The notes: a model not told the origin generated them from the sequence alone. A stretch of DNA of 64,000 nt from Apoda limacodes (GCA_946406115.1 OX291543.1:5706501-5770500); one strand, 5' to 3'. Numbered from the stretch's first letter, positions 1 through 12,919 are shown. Program-made: numbers and translations.

Positions 1-3000
1 CAAACTCTATTGCCTGACTTTCCTATGGACCAAACGCCTAAACGAAAGACTATAGTCCTGAATCTAGATGATGATCTGCCTAATTTAGTAGCCAACACGC
101 AAAAAAGTAACATTCAAGCTTATTCAAATAATTTAGAAATTAATGATGATATATGTAATGAACCCCATAAAAAAATTATAAATCATCTTCAAGGACCTGG
201 AATAAACAAAACAGTTTTGTATGAAAACGATGTGACAAATATGTCTATTACCCAAGGTGCTTCAAGCAACATTATGTCACAAAATAATAGGGTTATGGAT
301 TTTCAATTTCCGGGAGATTGTATACTGCATGCAAATGATACAGGAAATATCTCAATGACACAAGCTTTACCTACAAATATTTTGTTACAAAATATAGAGA
401 AAATCCCTAAAAGAAGGCAAACCATTCTGTATGAAAAAGGTAATGATGATATATCTTTGACCCAAGTGTTTCCAGACAATGTTATACTGACGGAAAAGAT
501 AGATATGAGCGCAGAAGCAAAATCAATAAAGAATACCATCGTTTTTGCAAATGAGTCTGACAACATTTCAATGACACAAGCTTTACCCACAAATTTTATT
601 TTATCTGAAAATATAGTTAGTGCTCAGAGAAGACAGACGATATTATACGATACAGAAATAGGCGACATTTCCCTGACACAAGCTTTGCCTGGCAACATAG
701 TATCAGATAAGCCAGAAGCAATTTGTGAACCTAGCAAGGTGAAAAATGTTGCAGGTTATACAAATAACCCTGGAAACATTCCTTTGGCAGAAGAGGTCTC
801 TATAACTAACAGTTTTTGTGATGAAAAGGCTATCCCACATACAGAGAGAGGGCTGTCAATATTATATGAAAAAGGAACAGGTGACGTGTCTCTGACACAA
901 GCTATAACAGGAAATGTAATATTAGAAAAAACAACTATGGGTTGTGAGATAAATAGCATAAAAGATAATACAAATGATGCAAATAACACGGAAAACGTTT
1001 CTATGTCAGAAAATAAAAAACCATTTAGTGAACCAAGTAATATGAAAGATACGGTTTATGCACGCCACAGTGAAGATATTTCTATGATGGAAACAATAGC
1101 TACAAATATAGTTTTAGAAAAACCAGGTGCTCATAGTAAAACAAGTACAATAGGAGATAATACGGTTTATGAAAATGACGCAGAAAAAAATTCTATTACA
1201 CATGCCGTGCCTACTAATATTATTTTGCATGATAAAAATCCAATTCCCCAGGGAAGTCAGACAATATTCAATATAAGAGATACTAACAGTGCATCTTTGA
1301 CTCAGGTTACAGAAGTAATTACATTAACAGAAAACCCAAAACCGCATATTGAAACGCTTCTCGCACCTGAAACAAACAAAACAGTGTTATATAAAAATGA
1401 TATGACAAACATTTCTATCACCCAAGGTGCTTCTGCTAACATTGTGCTGCTAAATAATAGGTATATGGATATTCAAAACTCAAGAGATTCTACTATATAT
1501 GCAAATGATACGGGAAATGTTTCAATGACACAAGCTTTGCCTACGAACATTATGTCACAAAATATAGAGAAAGTTCCGAAAAGAAGACAAACCATATTGT
1601 ATGAAAAAGATAATGATGATATATCTGTAACTCAAGTTTTTCCAGACAATATTATACTGATGGAAAAAATAGATATGAGCAAAGAAGGTAAAGCAATAAA
1701 GGATGCTACAGTTTTTGCAAGTGACACTGAAAACATTTCTATGACACAAGCTATATCTACAAATTTATTTTTGTCTGAAAATATAGTGAATACTCAGAAG
1801 ACAACTTTATACGTTAAAGAAATATGCGACGGATCCCTGACACAAGCTATGCCAGGTAACATAATATCAGATAAACTAGAGGAAAGTAGTGAAGCTATCA
1901 AGACAAAAAATATGTCAGGATATTTAAAAGATGATGGAAACATTTATTTCACTGAAGTGTTGCCTACAAATAATAGTTCTTGTGATAAAATGGATATTCA
2001 GCACAGAGTATCGACGCTATTAGGCGAAAAAAATTTGGATGACGTAATTTTGACACAGGCTGTAACAGACAATGTAATCTTATTAAAAAAATCAAAGATG
2101 AATTGTGAAACAAGTAACAAAAACACTAAAATGATTGCAAAAGATATTGGAAATATTTCTGTGATACAACCATTTACTAAAGATATTAAACTATCGGAAA
2201 AACTAAAACCATGTAGTGAACCAAATAATGTGATAAATGATACCGTTTTTTCAACACCCACAAATATATTATTATTACAAAAACCGGAGGGAAATAGTGA
2301 AACCTACGAGATAAGAGACACAACAGTCTATGTAAATGACGCAGAAAACATTTCTACTGCACAAGCCGTGCCGACAAATGTCGTTCTGTCTGAAAAAAAA
2401 ACAGTTTGTTTGAAAAGGCAGATAATATCCAATGAAAAAGATATAGACGACGTATCTTTGACACAAGTTATGCCAATGAGTGGTATATCAGCTGAAAGAT
2501 CGAAACCACTTATTGAACCAAGTAATACAACAAAAGATAATTTTTATTGTGATGCTCAAAAGACACCTATCAGTAATCCTATACCATTAGCTATGATTTC
2601 TCTTGAGGTTGAATCAGAGAGTATAAAAGACAATGTAAATACTTTCCCCCAAATAGAATCGATGGATCAACCTGCGTATCACCAAAAATTTTCCATTGAT
2701 CACGTTATTCAAGATCTTGTCGTATACCAAACAACAACTAACCAAAGTTCTTTTAATATGAATCTAATGGAAACTGAAGAAAGTAAGGTGGAAAGACAAA
2801 ATCTGATGCAAAACCTACAAGAAATTACGCCAAGTGCGACCAACAGTTCTGAACCAATATTAAACAATATATCCTACACAGTTTTTGATTTAAAAGAAGT
2901 AAAAGACACTAACAAAAAACCAGCCAGTATGTCTATAATTAATGATCTTCTAGATATGTCGGACGTTTCTATAAATTGCGAAAATAAAACCAAAAAATCG

Positions 3001-5702
3001 CAAAATGAAAGTAACGAGAAATTATTCTTTATCACAAGAGATAGCGATGATAGTTTTCGTTCAAAAGAAAATAAGGTGTACATCACTGCCCCACGTGATA
3101 GTCCGAAACTATCAAAAACTTTAGGTGAAAAAACACGTTCACTTGAAAATAAATCACCTCAGCTGAGTAAAATAAAATACAAACAAAATATCAGCTTGCC
3201 TGAAAGTTCACTTACACACAAAGAAAAAAGTTCACCTAATAATAGACATTATGAAAAAATAGTAAGGTCAGAAACAAAATCAAAACAAAAAGCCAAAATA
3301 TCAATTGAAGAATCGAAAGGCCATGAACACCTGAAAGAAGCTGATGACACGAACGAACTGCTTGAAATGCTTTCAGATTTTACTGACACTCGACTGTCGA
3401 AAAATTTCGAAAGTGACGACAAATTCTCACCTAGAAAAGACAAAAATAATTCTTCTTTAATAATAAAAAATGAACCTAGAAAAAGTTTTGTTCCAGGTAG
3501 AAAGTCAATGACATTAAATAGAGAAGATTTTATTAACAACTTATCGATGGCAAAAGCTGTATTGCAGAAATCAAAATTAGACATGAATGAAAGTGATAGT
3601 ATATATGATGATGTAACTGATGTCTCTATGAATGAAAGCTTTCCAAATAGAAGTTCGGTGAACGAAAGCTTTCCTAATAAAACTTCGATGCATTTGAGCA
3701 ATGAAGTGGTCAAAACTTTGCAATTTGACGATTCTTTCAATGAGAGTAGTAGAAAAGAAAAAATATCTCCAATAAAAAAAACTACCTTCGGTGAACTTTC
3801 GTATACGAGTGAAGGTAAAGCAAAAGTAATTCCGAGCTATATGAACGATGTTCCAGAAAACTTGAAAGAATTAATGAATGATCTAGTAAAACCAACGGCT
3901 GATACACTGCCATGTGAAAGTCATACCCAAGACAAAATATTAAAAAAGACTGAATCATTACATAGCACTGAAATTCAGGCGGATCTGCTTACATCTAGTC
4001 AAATAGATATTGATTGTGATAATGTTGACGAGTATTCGTCGTCGATAAGGCCGTTTGCAGAGTATGACACTATATCACATTTAAATAAAGACTCAGTTAA
4101 ACATGTCATTTTGAAAGAAATTGCTTCAGAAATTGTAACCCTTAAGTCTGACGCCGAATTCTCTGACACCTACTTTGGTGGCACAGAACCATCGCCGCCT
4201 GTTCCGGGAAAAGTCAAACATGTAACTTTGAATAAAATTGCTTCAGAAATTGTAACCCTTAAGTCTGACGCTGAATTCTCTGACACATACGCTGATGGCA
4301 TAGAACCATCGCCGCTTGTTCCAGGAGTGTTAATCTTTGACCCTAAAAACCCTCTAAATAATGTTCAACTACCAAATGTAGGTTCTTTTGAGGCATACAA
4401 CTACGAGCAGATTAAACTATCATTTTCACCCGAGGAAAGCGACACAAATCAAGAAATCGAATCGAAACAAGAAATTGAAAAACAACCAGAAGTTAAATCA
4501 ATTCCAAACGAAAATCTGCAATTAAAAACTGTATTAAATTCGCGTGGTGTTAACACACAAGAAAGTAGAGCAAATCCACTAATTACGCGATCACAAGCGC
4601 AAGCTGAAGATGTTTGCAATATGGTCACGCAAATAGAAAACATACTAGAAACGCGCAGTATCGTATCTATTAACCAGGAAATTGAAGCAACAGTTGATGT
4701 GAAAAATATTAAATGTAATACTACAATAGCTATGAAAAGTAATAAAGAACTGCTGGAATTGGATTCTTCGTTGACTTTAGTAGATGAAGCTCATTCACGA
4801 AAATCTTTGAATAAAATGATATGTACTAATATACCTATTTCCGAAAGTTTAGAAAAATACCCTGTTAAGTTAACATTGTCTGACAATGGACCTCTGTCGT
4901 CGGAAAATCAAGATAAATCCACTGTCAATAATGATCAAGAAAATGTTAGTGAACAAAAGGAATCAGACTTTTCGTCCGACCAACATGACGAGCCACTGAT
5001 GTTTGCAAAAAAGACAAAGGCGAAAAAACGTAGCTTTAGCCCATTTAGGCGACACAAAAACAAAAGTCCTGTAGAGCAGCTAGAAATAACACCAAAACCG
5101 GAACATAAAATCATGAGGATTTCGCAAAGTCCTTCTACTTTTAGTTCACATCAAACATCGAATAATTTAGAAAATAATGAAAAAAATATATCCAAGACGT
5201 CTATAAATCTAGATACAGAGCCTGTTGCAATTACAGAAAATTCAAAGAAAGCCGTCAAAAATACGTCAAAAAGCAAACTTTCACCTAATAATCTGTTTAA
5301 AAAATCTAAAGCTAAAGCAAGTCCTTCAAAACAATCTCCCATAACTGTACAACAGTTGCTTACTGATTATAATATGGATTTAATTATTGATCATAAGAAA
5401 TTTAATCAAGAAGTGATTGAAGCATTAAGTTCTGAGTGTTCTGGTAGCAAAGTTGGATCAATGTCGTCAAAGAGTCGTAAAAGCTTAGAATCAGTTACTT
5501 CTTTTACAAGTAGCAATAACCAAAATGAATCATGCGATGTTAGTAATATGGAAGTTACAGAATCAGCGGCAATTTCCATAGTATCAAGAGAAACTATTTC
5601 AAAATGGAATTCGGAGGCAATTAGTGAAAAAGAATCCAAAACTTCCAGATACGATTCCAGTGTCAATGTTGTCGCTAAAATCGACATGCTGTCTTTTATG
5701 GG
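1..5702 (+). CDS. Spc105: KNL1/Spc105 kinetochore scaffold, large 5' exon (partial at left edge)
   Basis: This exon encodes most of the outer-kinetochore scaffold that recruits Bub1/Bub3 through MELT repeats and binds the Mis12 complex through its C terminus. The frame is open from base 1, so the start codon or upstream exon lies outside the window. Seen directly: about 22 repeats of the form T-[IV]-[LVF]-[YF]...[IV]-S-[ML]-T-Q (for example TILYEKGNDDISLTQ), matching the TxxOmega plus MELT layout of vertebrate KNL1, with the SHT tail replaced by an LPTN-like tail. After the array comes a long Ser/Lys-rich disordered part. Near codons 1770-1800 a QQLLTDYNMDL stretch may be the start of the C-terminal module. 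The frame hits TAA at 5704, but a strong donor (GG|GTAAGA) at 5702/5703 leaves phase 2, which matches the exon at 13592. No extended coiled coil was obvious. Base composition is AT-rich, unlike the GC-rich downstream exons. Confidence 0.92.
205..2520 (+). repeat. MELT-type repeat array with a higher-order duplication
   Basis: About 22 degenerate repeats, spaced roughly 30-40 codons apart, cover this part of the exon. Two successive blocks are clearly paralogous: the motif NKTVLY occurs at about 208 and again at about 1378, a shift of 1,170 bp (390 codons). The following repeats match in the same order: ISMTQALPTN, RRQTILYEK, ISLTQVFPDN, then SLTQALPGN against SLTQAMPGN. Several units have lost the Thr of the core (for example IPLAEE and IYFTEV) and are probably inactive docking sites. 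Confidence 0.9.
4098..4326 (+). repeat. Tandem 39-residue duplication in KNL1
   Basis: Two adjacent 117 bp units encode KHVxLxxIASEIVTLKSDAE followed by FSDTY and EPSPxVPG. The units are nearly identical at DNA level and lie in the disordered region downstream of the MELT array. They do not resemble the MELT units, so this is a separate expansion. Confidence 0.9.
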
Positions 5703-6567
5703 GTAAGAACAATTTAGCTACTAATTATATTAGTGCAAAGTGGTCTTAATGTTGAATAAAGTGTAATACAGGTGTCGCAATGTATAATCAGGCCAACACA
5801 TTACACATACTTTTAAATATTTTCTCAGTAATTTTTTTGAAATAAATTTTCTGGCAATAAAATAATCTAACATTAATTAAACATGTAAGATTCTTTAAAG
5901 TCAGCATTAACCCACTCTAGTGCAGTTATTGGTCCGAATTTTTTTACTGTGAATCGATTTGCATGAAATTTTGGAATTAGGGCTCATCTTACCCTTAACT
6001 TCAAAAGTGAAAATGATCGGAACTCCACACCCACCCTGGGGGTGGTTGCCACCCCTTCTCGGTGGCGTAAATTTTTTTCTTCAAAAGAACCTCGGATATC
6101 GATAGAAGACCTAATTTTAGGAAAAAAAATGTTCTATAAAGTTTTTCAAAAAACCCAATACTTTTCAAGTTATTGGCAATTGAAAATTCGGAATTTTTTC
6201 ACGTTTTTCATAGTTCTTTTTGCAAATATCTCCAAAAATATGCATTATACGAACATTTTATGTAGAACAAAATTGTAGCAGGTAAAAAACTGAAAAAATC
6301 GGTTTTTTATAAAGTATTCTAAGTGCAATATTAAGCTAGATATTAAAGATCAAAGCCGTTTTCATTTTGTCTGAAATTTAATCGATATATTCAATGCCAT
6401 CTAGCAGCGAGCAGATACATTTTATGCATTCTAATGAAATAGTGTTTTGTAGTGTTTGAAATAAGCTTTAAAATAAACAGTGTTAAAAGTCTTTTGCACG
6501 TAAAATGAGTGAGCTGTAATGCAAATAAATCTAATGGTTTTTTCTTTTAAATCAATGGGTTTCATAA

Positions 6568-9500
6568 GGGAGCGTTCAAGTATTACGTAACGCAATTTTT
6601 GAAGATTTTTGACCCCCCCTCCCCCCCCTGTAACGCTCCGTAACGTTTTTCTGTACCCCCCCACCCCCCTCTCTAAAGGTTACGTAACACTCAAGTCATC
6701 ATTTTTACCCTGAAGTCGCAAAAAGTTGTTATAGTTTTTATCCTTCGTATAGTTTTAATTGCCTTATAATAAAACAAGAGATTTTTAATTCGCAACACCT
6801 GCGTATTTTGTTTATTTTTTTATAAATTTTTGGCTTTACAAAACACAATTGTTTTTCTCCTTCATTCTCCTAAGTATTTTAGCTTTTTTACTAATAAATT
6901 CTTCAAATAAAATAACATATTTATTTTAACCTTTGGCAATGCAATTATAAACAGAAACCCAACTGAAATTAAACATTTTACTCGAAATAAAATCGTATTC
7001 TTAACAAAATTAAAAAATAATCAACTATTAACCAAGTATCTAAGTAGGTCTATAAAAACAATTCGATTGAAATTACTGCTCCTCTGTCCACGGGTTTGCT
7101 AGCCACTCAGATTCTTTCATCACTGGCACCTGGAGTGCAGACGAAGACGGTTCTGGAATTGTTAAGCCACTTGCATCTACTTCGTCTTCGTCGAGCCAGT
7201 CAGCATCCTCAGACGATGTTTCATAACGACGCACAATGCAGAGAAGCTCATTTGCCCTTCTGGCAGCAAGGCGCTGTGGCCGTACTCTAGTTTCACAATG
7301 GTCTTGGACAGTCTTGCCATGCACGTAACGACAGTGCATTTGAACACTCCTGTGAGATGTGAAATAGATCCCACAGGTTGGACATACTTTTTTCTTTAGG
7401 TCGGATTGTACAGATGGACAAAAGAAATCGTAAGGCATCTGCTTAAACCCTTCTAGAGGAGGTGACAGATTAACGGACAACCTTACAAGATGTGGCGAAA
7501 ACTTGGATTTTCCTTTGTCTAACAAACTGGGTACTACGAGCTTGCTTGGGGTTTGAAGTATTGGGCAAGGTGGCGGCATGAAAGTATCCGTAAACACAGA
7601 TTTCAATGCACTTCTCGGTGGTGAACAGCAGGATTCATCTGCGCATTTTATAACCTGTAAGAAATATTGCGATTCACGGACGTGAACGCTATACCACGCC
7701 AGATTTGGTTCTGCTGGATCCTGCATTCCTCGGGCTGTCTATACTCCGCCGAAACGTCATAATTATCAATTTTCATTTCTCTCCACACTTCTGCAAGTGT
7801 TTCCCCAGCGTGCTGAAAATTGCGTTTTTCCAAATCATCATCCGTAGTCATTCCTTTGTCGTCGAGATGAGAACCAAAATGTTCATGAGGCAAAATGACG
7901 CCTGCCAGTCGTTTGCTGAGGGGAGCCATGCGACGCTCAACTCGGTTATATGCGCTCCGCCCAGGAGCATTAGTCGCTATAAACAGGGCGTCCAGGTTGT
8001 ATTTTTTAAAGTGTTCAATCGCAAAGTTCTTGACTTTGCGATAACGCGGGTTTTCGTCCGGCCCACCATCTACAAAGATGATGATTACTGGCTTCACGGT
8101 GTTCGATTCTGTCATCATTAAGGATTTGAATGAAGGTATTGATAAAAGTGATTCGAAATCATAAGCGTGGGTGTTCGCTGTGGAGGATGAGTGTTTCCCG
8201 CTCCTTATGGATATGTGTGTCGGCCCGCTGTACCCAACAGCTTCTTCCCTACCGAAATTGTTAGGTTCTACGTTGACGCCGGCGTATACAGAAGGAATAA
8301 GTTTGTGCCGCTCTGCCACGACCCAGTCATGATCAGGTAAAAGTATTCTGTATTCCATATGCATTAAAAGAGGGCTCTGACTTTTTACTGCCGGTAAACC
8401 TATCGGTACACGTGCCTTATCGTCTTGTGAGAGAACGAATACTTGCTGCGGTCCCAGAAGCGAAGCGAGAGATTCCAATGACCTGATTGTAGCAGTGCAA
8501 AATTCCCCGTCCTCGTGTTTTTTGTGCATCTCGGGCTGTGGTCTTGCTAACTTTACGGGTACAGTACGTACGTGTCTTCTTCCCTCTTGTGTGTTAGAAA
8601 CGCGTGGGAGTAAATGAAGATATGTGCCGCTTCGAGAAATTTGGAATCCCATTAACAACAGCCTTTCATGCAGGTCGGACAGAGTGAGACAACTCCTAAT
8701 CATCTCTGTTCGGCGGCGTTCATCAGCAGCGCTGCCATGAATGGCAATATTAATTATGGTCTCTAGGAGAGCAGGTTGCGAGTCAACTAAAGAGGGCTGT
8801 CCAGGGCCAGTTCGAGGTTGTGCTGCAGCAGGATTGTTTCTCTGACGTTCAGTTTTCTCCAGTTTTTCTTTGGCTCGAAATTTTTTTGCACGCTTAGCAG
8901 AGTCTCTTTTTTTCTTCAAACATTTCTCTTCTTCTTTCAACTCTTTGCGTAGCTTTTTTATTTCGTCATGAACATCATCTTTGGCTATACCAGTGTCCCT
9001 TGCTTCAGTGAGAACATTTATTTTTTGTTGCAGTAGACCAATTTTCTTCATAAGAGTTTCTTGAGCCGGTTTGCTTGGAACATTTTTAGTGATGACCGAA
9101 TCAACCAAAGTCTTGTCTGGTTCCGTAGACGATGTCTCCACAGTTTCCCCATCAGTATTCTGACTTTGCTCCTCGTGGATATCGCTCATCTTTCGTTTGA
9201 CGGCAGTGCTTTCATGTCCAGCGACTGCGACAATCGATTCCATGAGAGATGAACACGTGGATGAAGCTACAACATTCGAATCCTATAGGCCAAGAGAAAA
9301 TTAATTAAGAATAGGTATTATTGACACATGCGATAAAAAAGAACATAATATACAACACATATAAGCAGATGCACCTGTTTTTGTTGAGGAGCACGCGAAG
9401 TCGAGGGAGCATTGGGCCATAGTGTTGCTGGCGTGCTTGATGTTTGCATAGGTAGCTAGAAATATAAAATACTTATGACCAGTTCTTTTATGAAAAATCA

Positions 9501-10177
9501 AGGTTTGGACTAAATATAATACTTATGTCATTATTACATTTTAGTAGTAAACTTACTTGTGTAAAATAACTAAGCATTGTTGCTTTCTTCTTCGTGGCCT
9601 TCACCTTCAACTCTCGTATAACATCATTTATATGTTCTATAAACTTTTCTTTGTTTTTTAGTTTTTCTTTAGCCGTTTTCCAAATTTCATTGGCATTTTT
9701 TTGACATACTTGCGCTGGCAAGTCAGCATGAGAGCCTTTATAGGCCAAGAACAGCTGATGATACAAATCTCCTTCTTTTGAGGACATTACAGTATGAACA
9801 CTATGAACTCACTTTAATAACAGCGACTACAGCAATTTGCTTCTGCATAAACACTAACGAATACTGACAACAAAAACAACATTAAATGACGTACAATACA
9901 ATCTAGGGATTCCCCGTGAAATATAAACGAAAAGGTTTACCAACATGCGAGAACAAATTAAAAATGGCGACCAGACTAATACAATCGAGAGATTCCCCGT
10001 AAACGAAAAGGGTTGCCAATTTGGGAGTTTTATTTCCCTATTTTTTTATATAAAAAAAGAAATAATGTTACGTAACGTGTTGTAAGAAGGACCCCCTCCC
10101 GCCCGTGTAACGCATCGTAACGTTTTACGAGACCCCCCCGCCCCCCAAATTGCGTTACGTAATACTTGAACGCTCCC
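6568..10177 (-). mobile_element. Zator-like DNA transposon, copy 1 (KNL1 intron 1)
   Basis: This 3,610 bp element starts with GGGAGCGTTCAAGTATTACG and ends with its exact reverse complement; the perfect inverted repeats extend about 31 bp. It is flanked by the 3 bp duplication TAA (6565-6567 and 10178-10180). It is nearly identical to the copy at 41688-45301 except for scattered substitutions and a 4 bp deletion. Its gene runs on the minus strand, antisense to KNL1. The 3 bp duplication and the transposase type together suggest the Zator superfamily (ISAzo13-related). Confidence 0.88.
7073..9787 (-). pseudogene. Zator-like transposase, copy 1, frameshifted
   Basis: It has the same three-exon structure as the intact copy: exons 9557-9787, 9375-9455 and 9282-7073. 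A 4 bp deletion near 7726-7731 shifts the frame shortly after the catalytic domain. The protein would keep the DDE region but lose the C-terminal part with the C2H2 finger, ending with about 26 aberrant residues. All three acidic residues remain. It could still act as a truncated protein, but the element is probably non-autonomous. Confidence 0.85.
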
Positions 10178-11285
10178 TAAGTGCCATTTCCACCAAAATT
10201 AAAATTAATCGTATTCCGTCTAGAATTAACTTTAATATAAAGAGTTTGATGGATTCTAGCAGTTTGGCTGCTTTAGGACACATATTTTTCAAAAAAAACA
10301 CGATTTTAGGAAAAAAATATTTTTCGAATTTTTACACCACCTTCTTGTCATAATATCTCAAAATTTATGAAAGATACGTATAAAAGTATAATGATAAAAA
10401 ATTTAGGTCTTTTTCTGACAAAAAATTTGACTTTTAACACTGTTTATTTTAAAGCTTTTTCAAGCACTACAAAAACCTATTTTATTAAAATGCATAAATT
10501 GTATCTGCTCGCCGCTAGATGGCATTGAATACATCGATTAAATTTCAGACAAAATAAAAAACGGGTTTGATCTTTAATATCTAGCTCTATATTGCACTTA
10601 GAATACTTTATAAAAAACCGATTTGTTCAGTTTTTTACCTGCTACAATTTTGTTTTGTGAAAAAATTCCGAATTTTCAATTGCCAATAACTTGAAAAGTA
10701 TTGGGTTTTTTGAAAAACTTTATAGACTATTTTTTTCTCAAAATTAGGCCTTCTATCGATATCCGAGGTTATTTTGAAGAAAAAATTTACACCACCGAGA
10801 AGGGGTGGCAACCACCCCCAGGGTGGGTGTGGAGTTCCGATCATTTTCACTTTTGAAGTTAAGGGTAAGAAGAGCCTTATTCCAAAATTTCATGCAAATC
10901 GGTTCACAGTAAAAAAATTCGGAGGTAAGACCCTATTGTTTGCTCCACTGCACTACTCCTGTCTTGTTATGCCTTAACACAATCAAAAGTGTGCGAGTGC
11001 GAGAAATATAGACATTTATTAGTGATAGATACTCTGTCTGTACATTTTCAATGACATACTTTCGCGTGTAAGTTCATACCTATGCTTGTGTTGTTTAGTT
11101 TAAGAGGGGTCATAAACCCAGAGGAATTCTGCTTAACATGTGGAATATGAACGTAGTATGGGCGAAAAACATTAAATATTATTAACTAAAATATAGATAT
11201 CTGCATTGAAAATTTGCTAATAAAAGCCCTAGGTTTTAAATTAGGCAATATAATAATAACATTTTCTCAAACATGCTACGATATG

Positions 11286-11525
11286 CAGCCTAGTTCGTAG
11301 TGCGGCTGACTGCTGTGCAGAGGGTGTAGGTTCGATTCTCGCACTGGACAAACATTTATGTGACAGACATTTGTGTTTGTCTAGAGTCTGGGTGTATTTA
11401 TGTATTTACAAAAAAAAAAGTAATTATATATCTATCCGTTGTCTGGTATCCATAACACAAGCTTTGCTTATTTTAGGCCTAGACGGCGCTGTGTGTAATG
11501 TCCAAAAATATTTATTTATTTATAA
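11286..11525 (+). mobile_element. tRNA-derived SINE
   Basis: It has an A-box-like CCTAGTTCGTAGTGCGG and a B box GGTTCGATTCTC about 35 bp apart, followed by a tRNA-unrelated body and an ATTTATTTATTTA tail. The body looks like a repeat common in lepidopteran genomes (recognised from memory). It lies in KNL1 intron 1 in the sense direction. Confidence 0.7.
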
Positions 11526-11529
11526 GCGA

Positions 11530-12915
11530 CCACACAAGCTTCTTTGGGATAAATCGTACTTGCAGCACAGTATCAGAGAGCGATCCGCAATGTTTTATCC
11601 GTCCGCTCGAGCTATAAAAAGCGCCATTAAATTAATTACAAAAAGTAAAAAAAAAACGACATTTGAACACGGAGAATTATCGGCAAAATTACCTAAACTA
11701 TTTTTATTATTGTCAATATAGTTATCAATATAATTAGTTTTTTTGCACCCACATTTGAGAAAAGCATTGTAAAACCCCGCCCGGTTATGCTGCGCTTGCG
11801 GGTCGCGACAGTAATGTACTATTCTGGTAAATTATATGAACCTTTTATAAAAAATTATCGAAAATTGGCTAAAACTAATGGTAACTTTGTTTTTTTTTTC
11901 TAACGAGAAAATTTTATTGAATTATAATTTTGCTAAAATCAGGAATTATCTATATTAAATATCTATATGTTTTTTATTATTTATTTGGACTTGAATAACT
12001 TACTGAAACTTTAAGTCTAGCATGTGCAATTTTTATTTATGTCTCCTCTTAACTGTCGCTGCGATAACTACTACTAGCGTCGATTATTTGCAAACTTTTT
12101 AGGGAATTACATGTAACTTATAGATAACTAAAAATATATCGCTAACAGCCAGAGGCGCAACACAATTTTAATTTTAATATACTAGTCAATTATATTATTA
12201 AATTACCAGTAATATATATTAATCAAATGTATGGCTAACGTTACAGCTCTATTTTTTAATAACGAAAATGCTTTTTGTGCCTATGTGACATGTAAATGTT
12301 TTCATGTTTAGATATACATGTAATTTTAATATACATATTTTTCAAGGTGTAGAAAAAATTGTGTAGACCTTACGTAGTGTCGTAGGGTGTATCCTCATTT
12401 ACAATAAACCATCTTTGCAATGACATCCCCACTTAAGACATTCACATAGACATACATTTATCTGGCACCAATAAACACTCACACAATATAGGAAAAAATA
12501 CAGATAATGAACACATTTGAAAATACAACATAACGCAGAAATCCCACTTATAAAAAAACACCAATTAAAAATAATTTATAAGCAATGATTAGATATAATC
12601 AAAATTAAATTTAAAAAAAAAAATGTGTATTTGTGACTCAGCTTGTGCTGCAACGTGCATTTTAATTTTTAAAATAGGAAGTTAAAAATTGTTTTAATTC
12701 AGTGTTTAAACCATTTTTGTTGAAACTGAAAATTTTTAATGCAGTGTTTAGTGAATTAAAGAGGTAAGCTGTTGCTGAAGCTTTTAAGACGAGTAGGCAG
12801 CTTTTAGTTATCCTTTATTTATTATTTTTGCTGATTTACTGTTTTTGTGTAGCGCCGCACTAATTCGCGTTTCTGCGCCGAAGAAGTACCAGGAATTAAG
12901 GATACATTTATATAA
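11530..12915. other. Intronic AT-rich DNA, no gene seen
   Basis: This stretch of KNL1 intron 1 has no open frame beyond chance length and no convincing exon with a matching splice phase. It is very AT-rich with several poly-T/poly-A runs. Confidence 0.6.
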
Positions 12916-12919
12916 ATTA

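Larger units (their letters stand above)
5919..10954. mobile_element. Foldback element in KNL1 intron 1, split by the Zator-like insertion
   Basis: The left arm (5919 to about 6500) reappears inverted at about 10430-10954. Both arms contain the same CCACCCTGGGGGTGG block, the ATCGATAGAAG stretch and a GCCATCTAGC block, and both start with AGTGCAGT. The right arm has extra bases near its outer end. Only about 330 bp of unique loop remains around the Zator-like element, so the parent was a roughly 1.4 kb non-coding long-inverted-repeat element. Short open frames in the arms encode mirror copies of the same peptide and are not genes. Confidence 0.8.

Noticed and set aside
303..5687. Ten or so minus-strand frames across the first 5.7 kb
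   Set aside because: Shadows of the long KNL1 exon; none has a recognisable product.
6565..10180. Harbinger (3 bp TAA target duplication) as the class of the 3.6 kb elements
   Set aside because: The second copy duplicates CTA, and the transposase has ISAzo13/Zator-like motifs instead of the DDE_Tnp_4 pattern; no Myb-like partner gene is present.
6042..10850. Short frames at 6042-6278 and 10635-10850 sharing a FQKTQYFSSYWQLKIRNFF peptide
   Set aside because: The two frames are mirror images produced by the foldback arms; no start or homology supports a gene.
11286..11360. Possible tRNA gene from A and B boxes
   Set aside because: No cloverleaf can be formed and a SINE body and tail follow. 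The same applies to the SINE at 18608.
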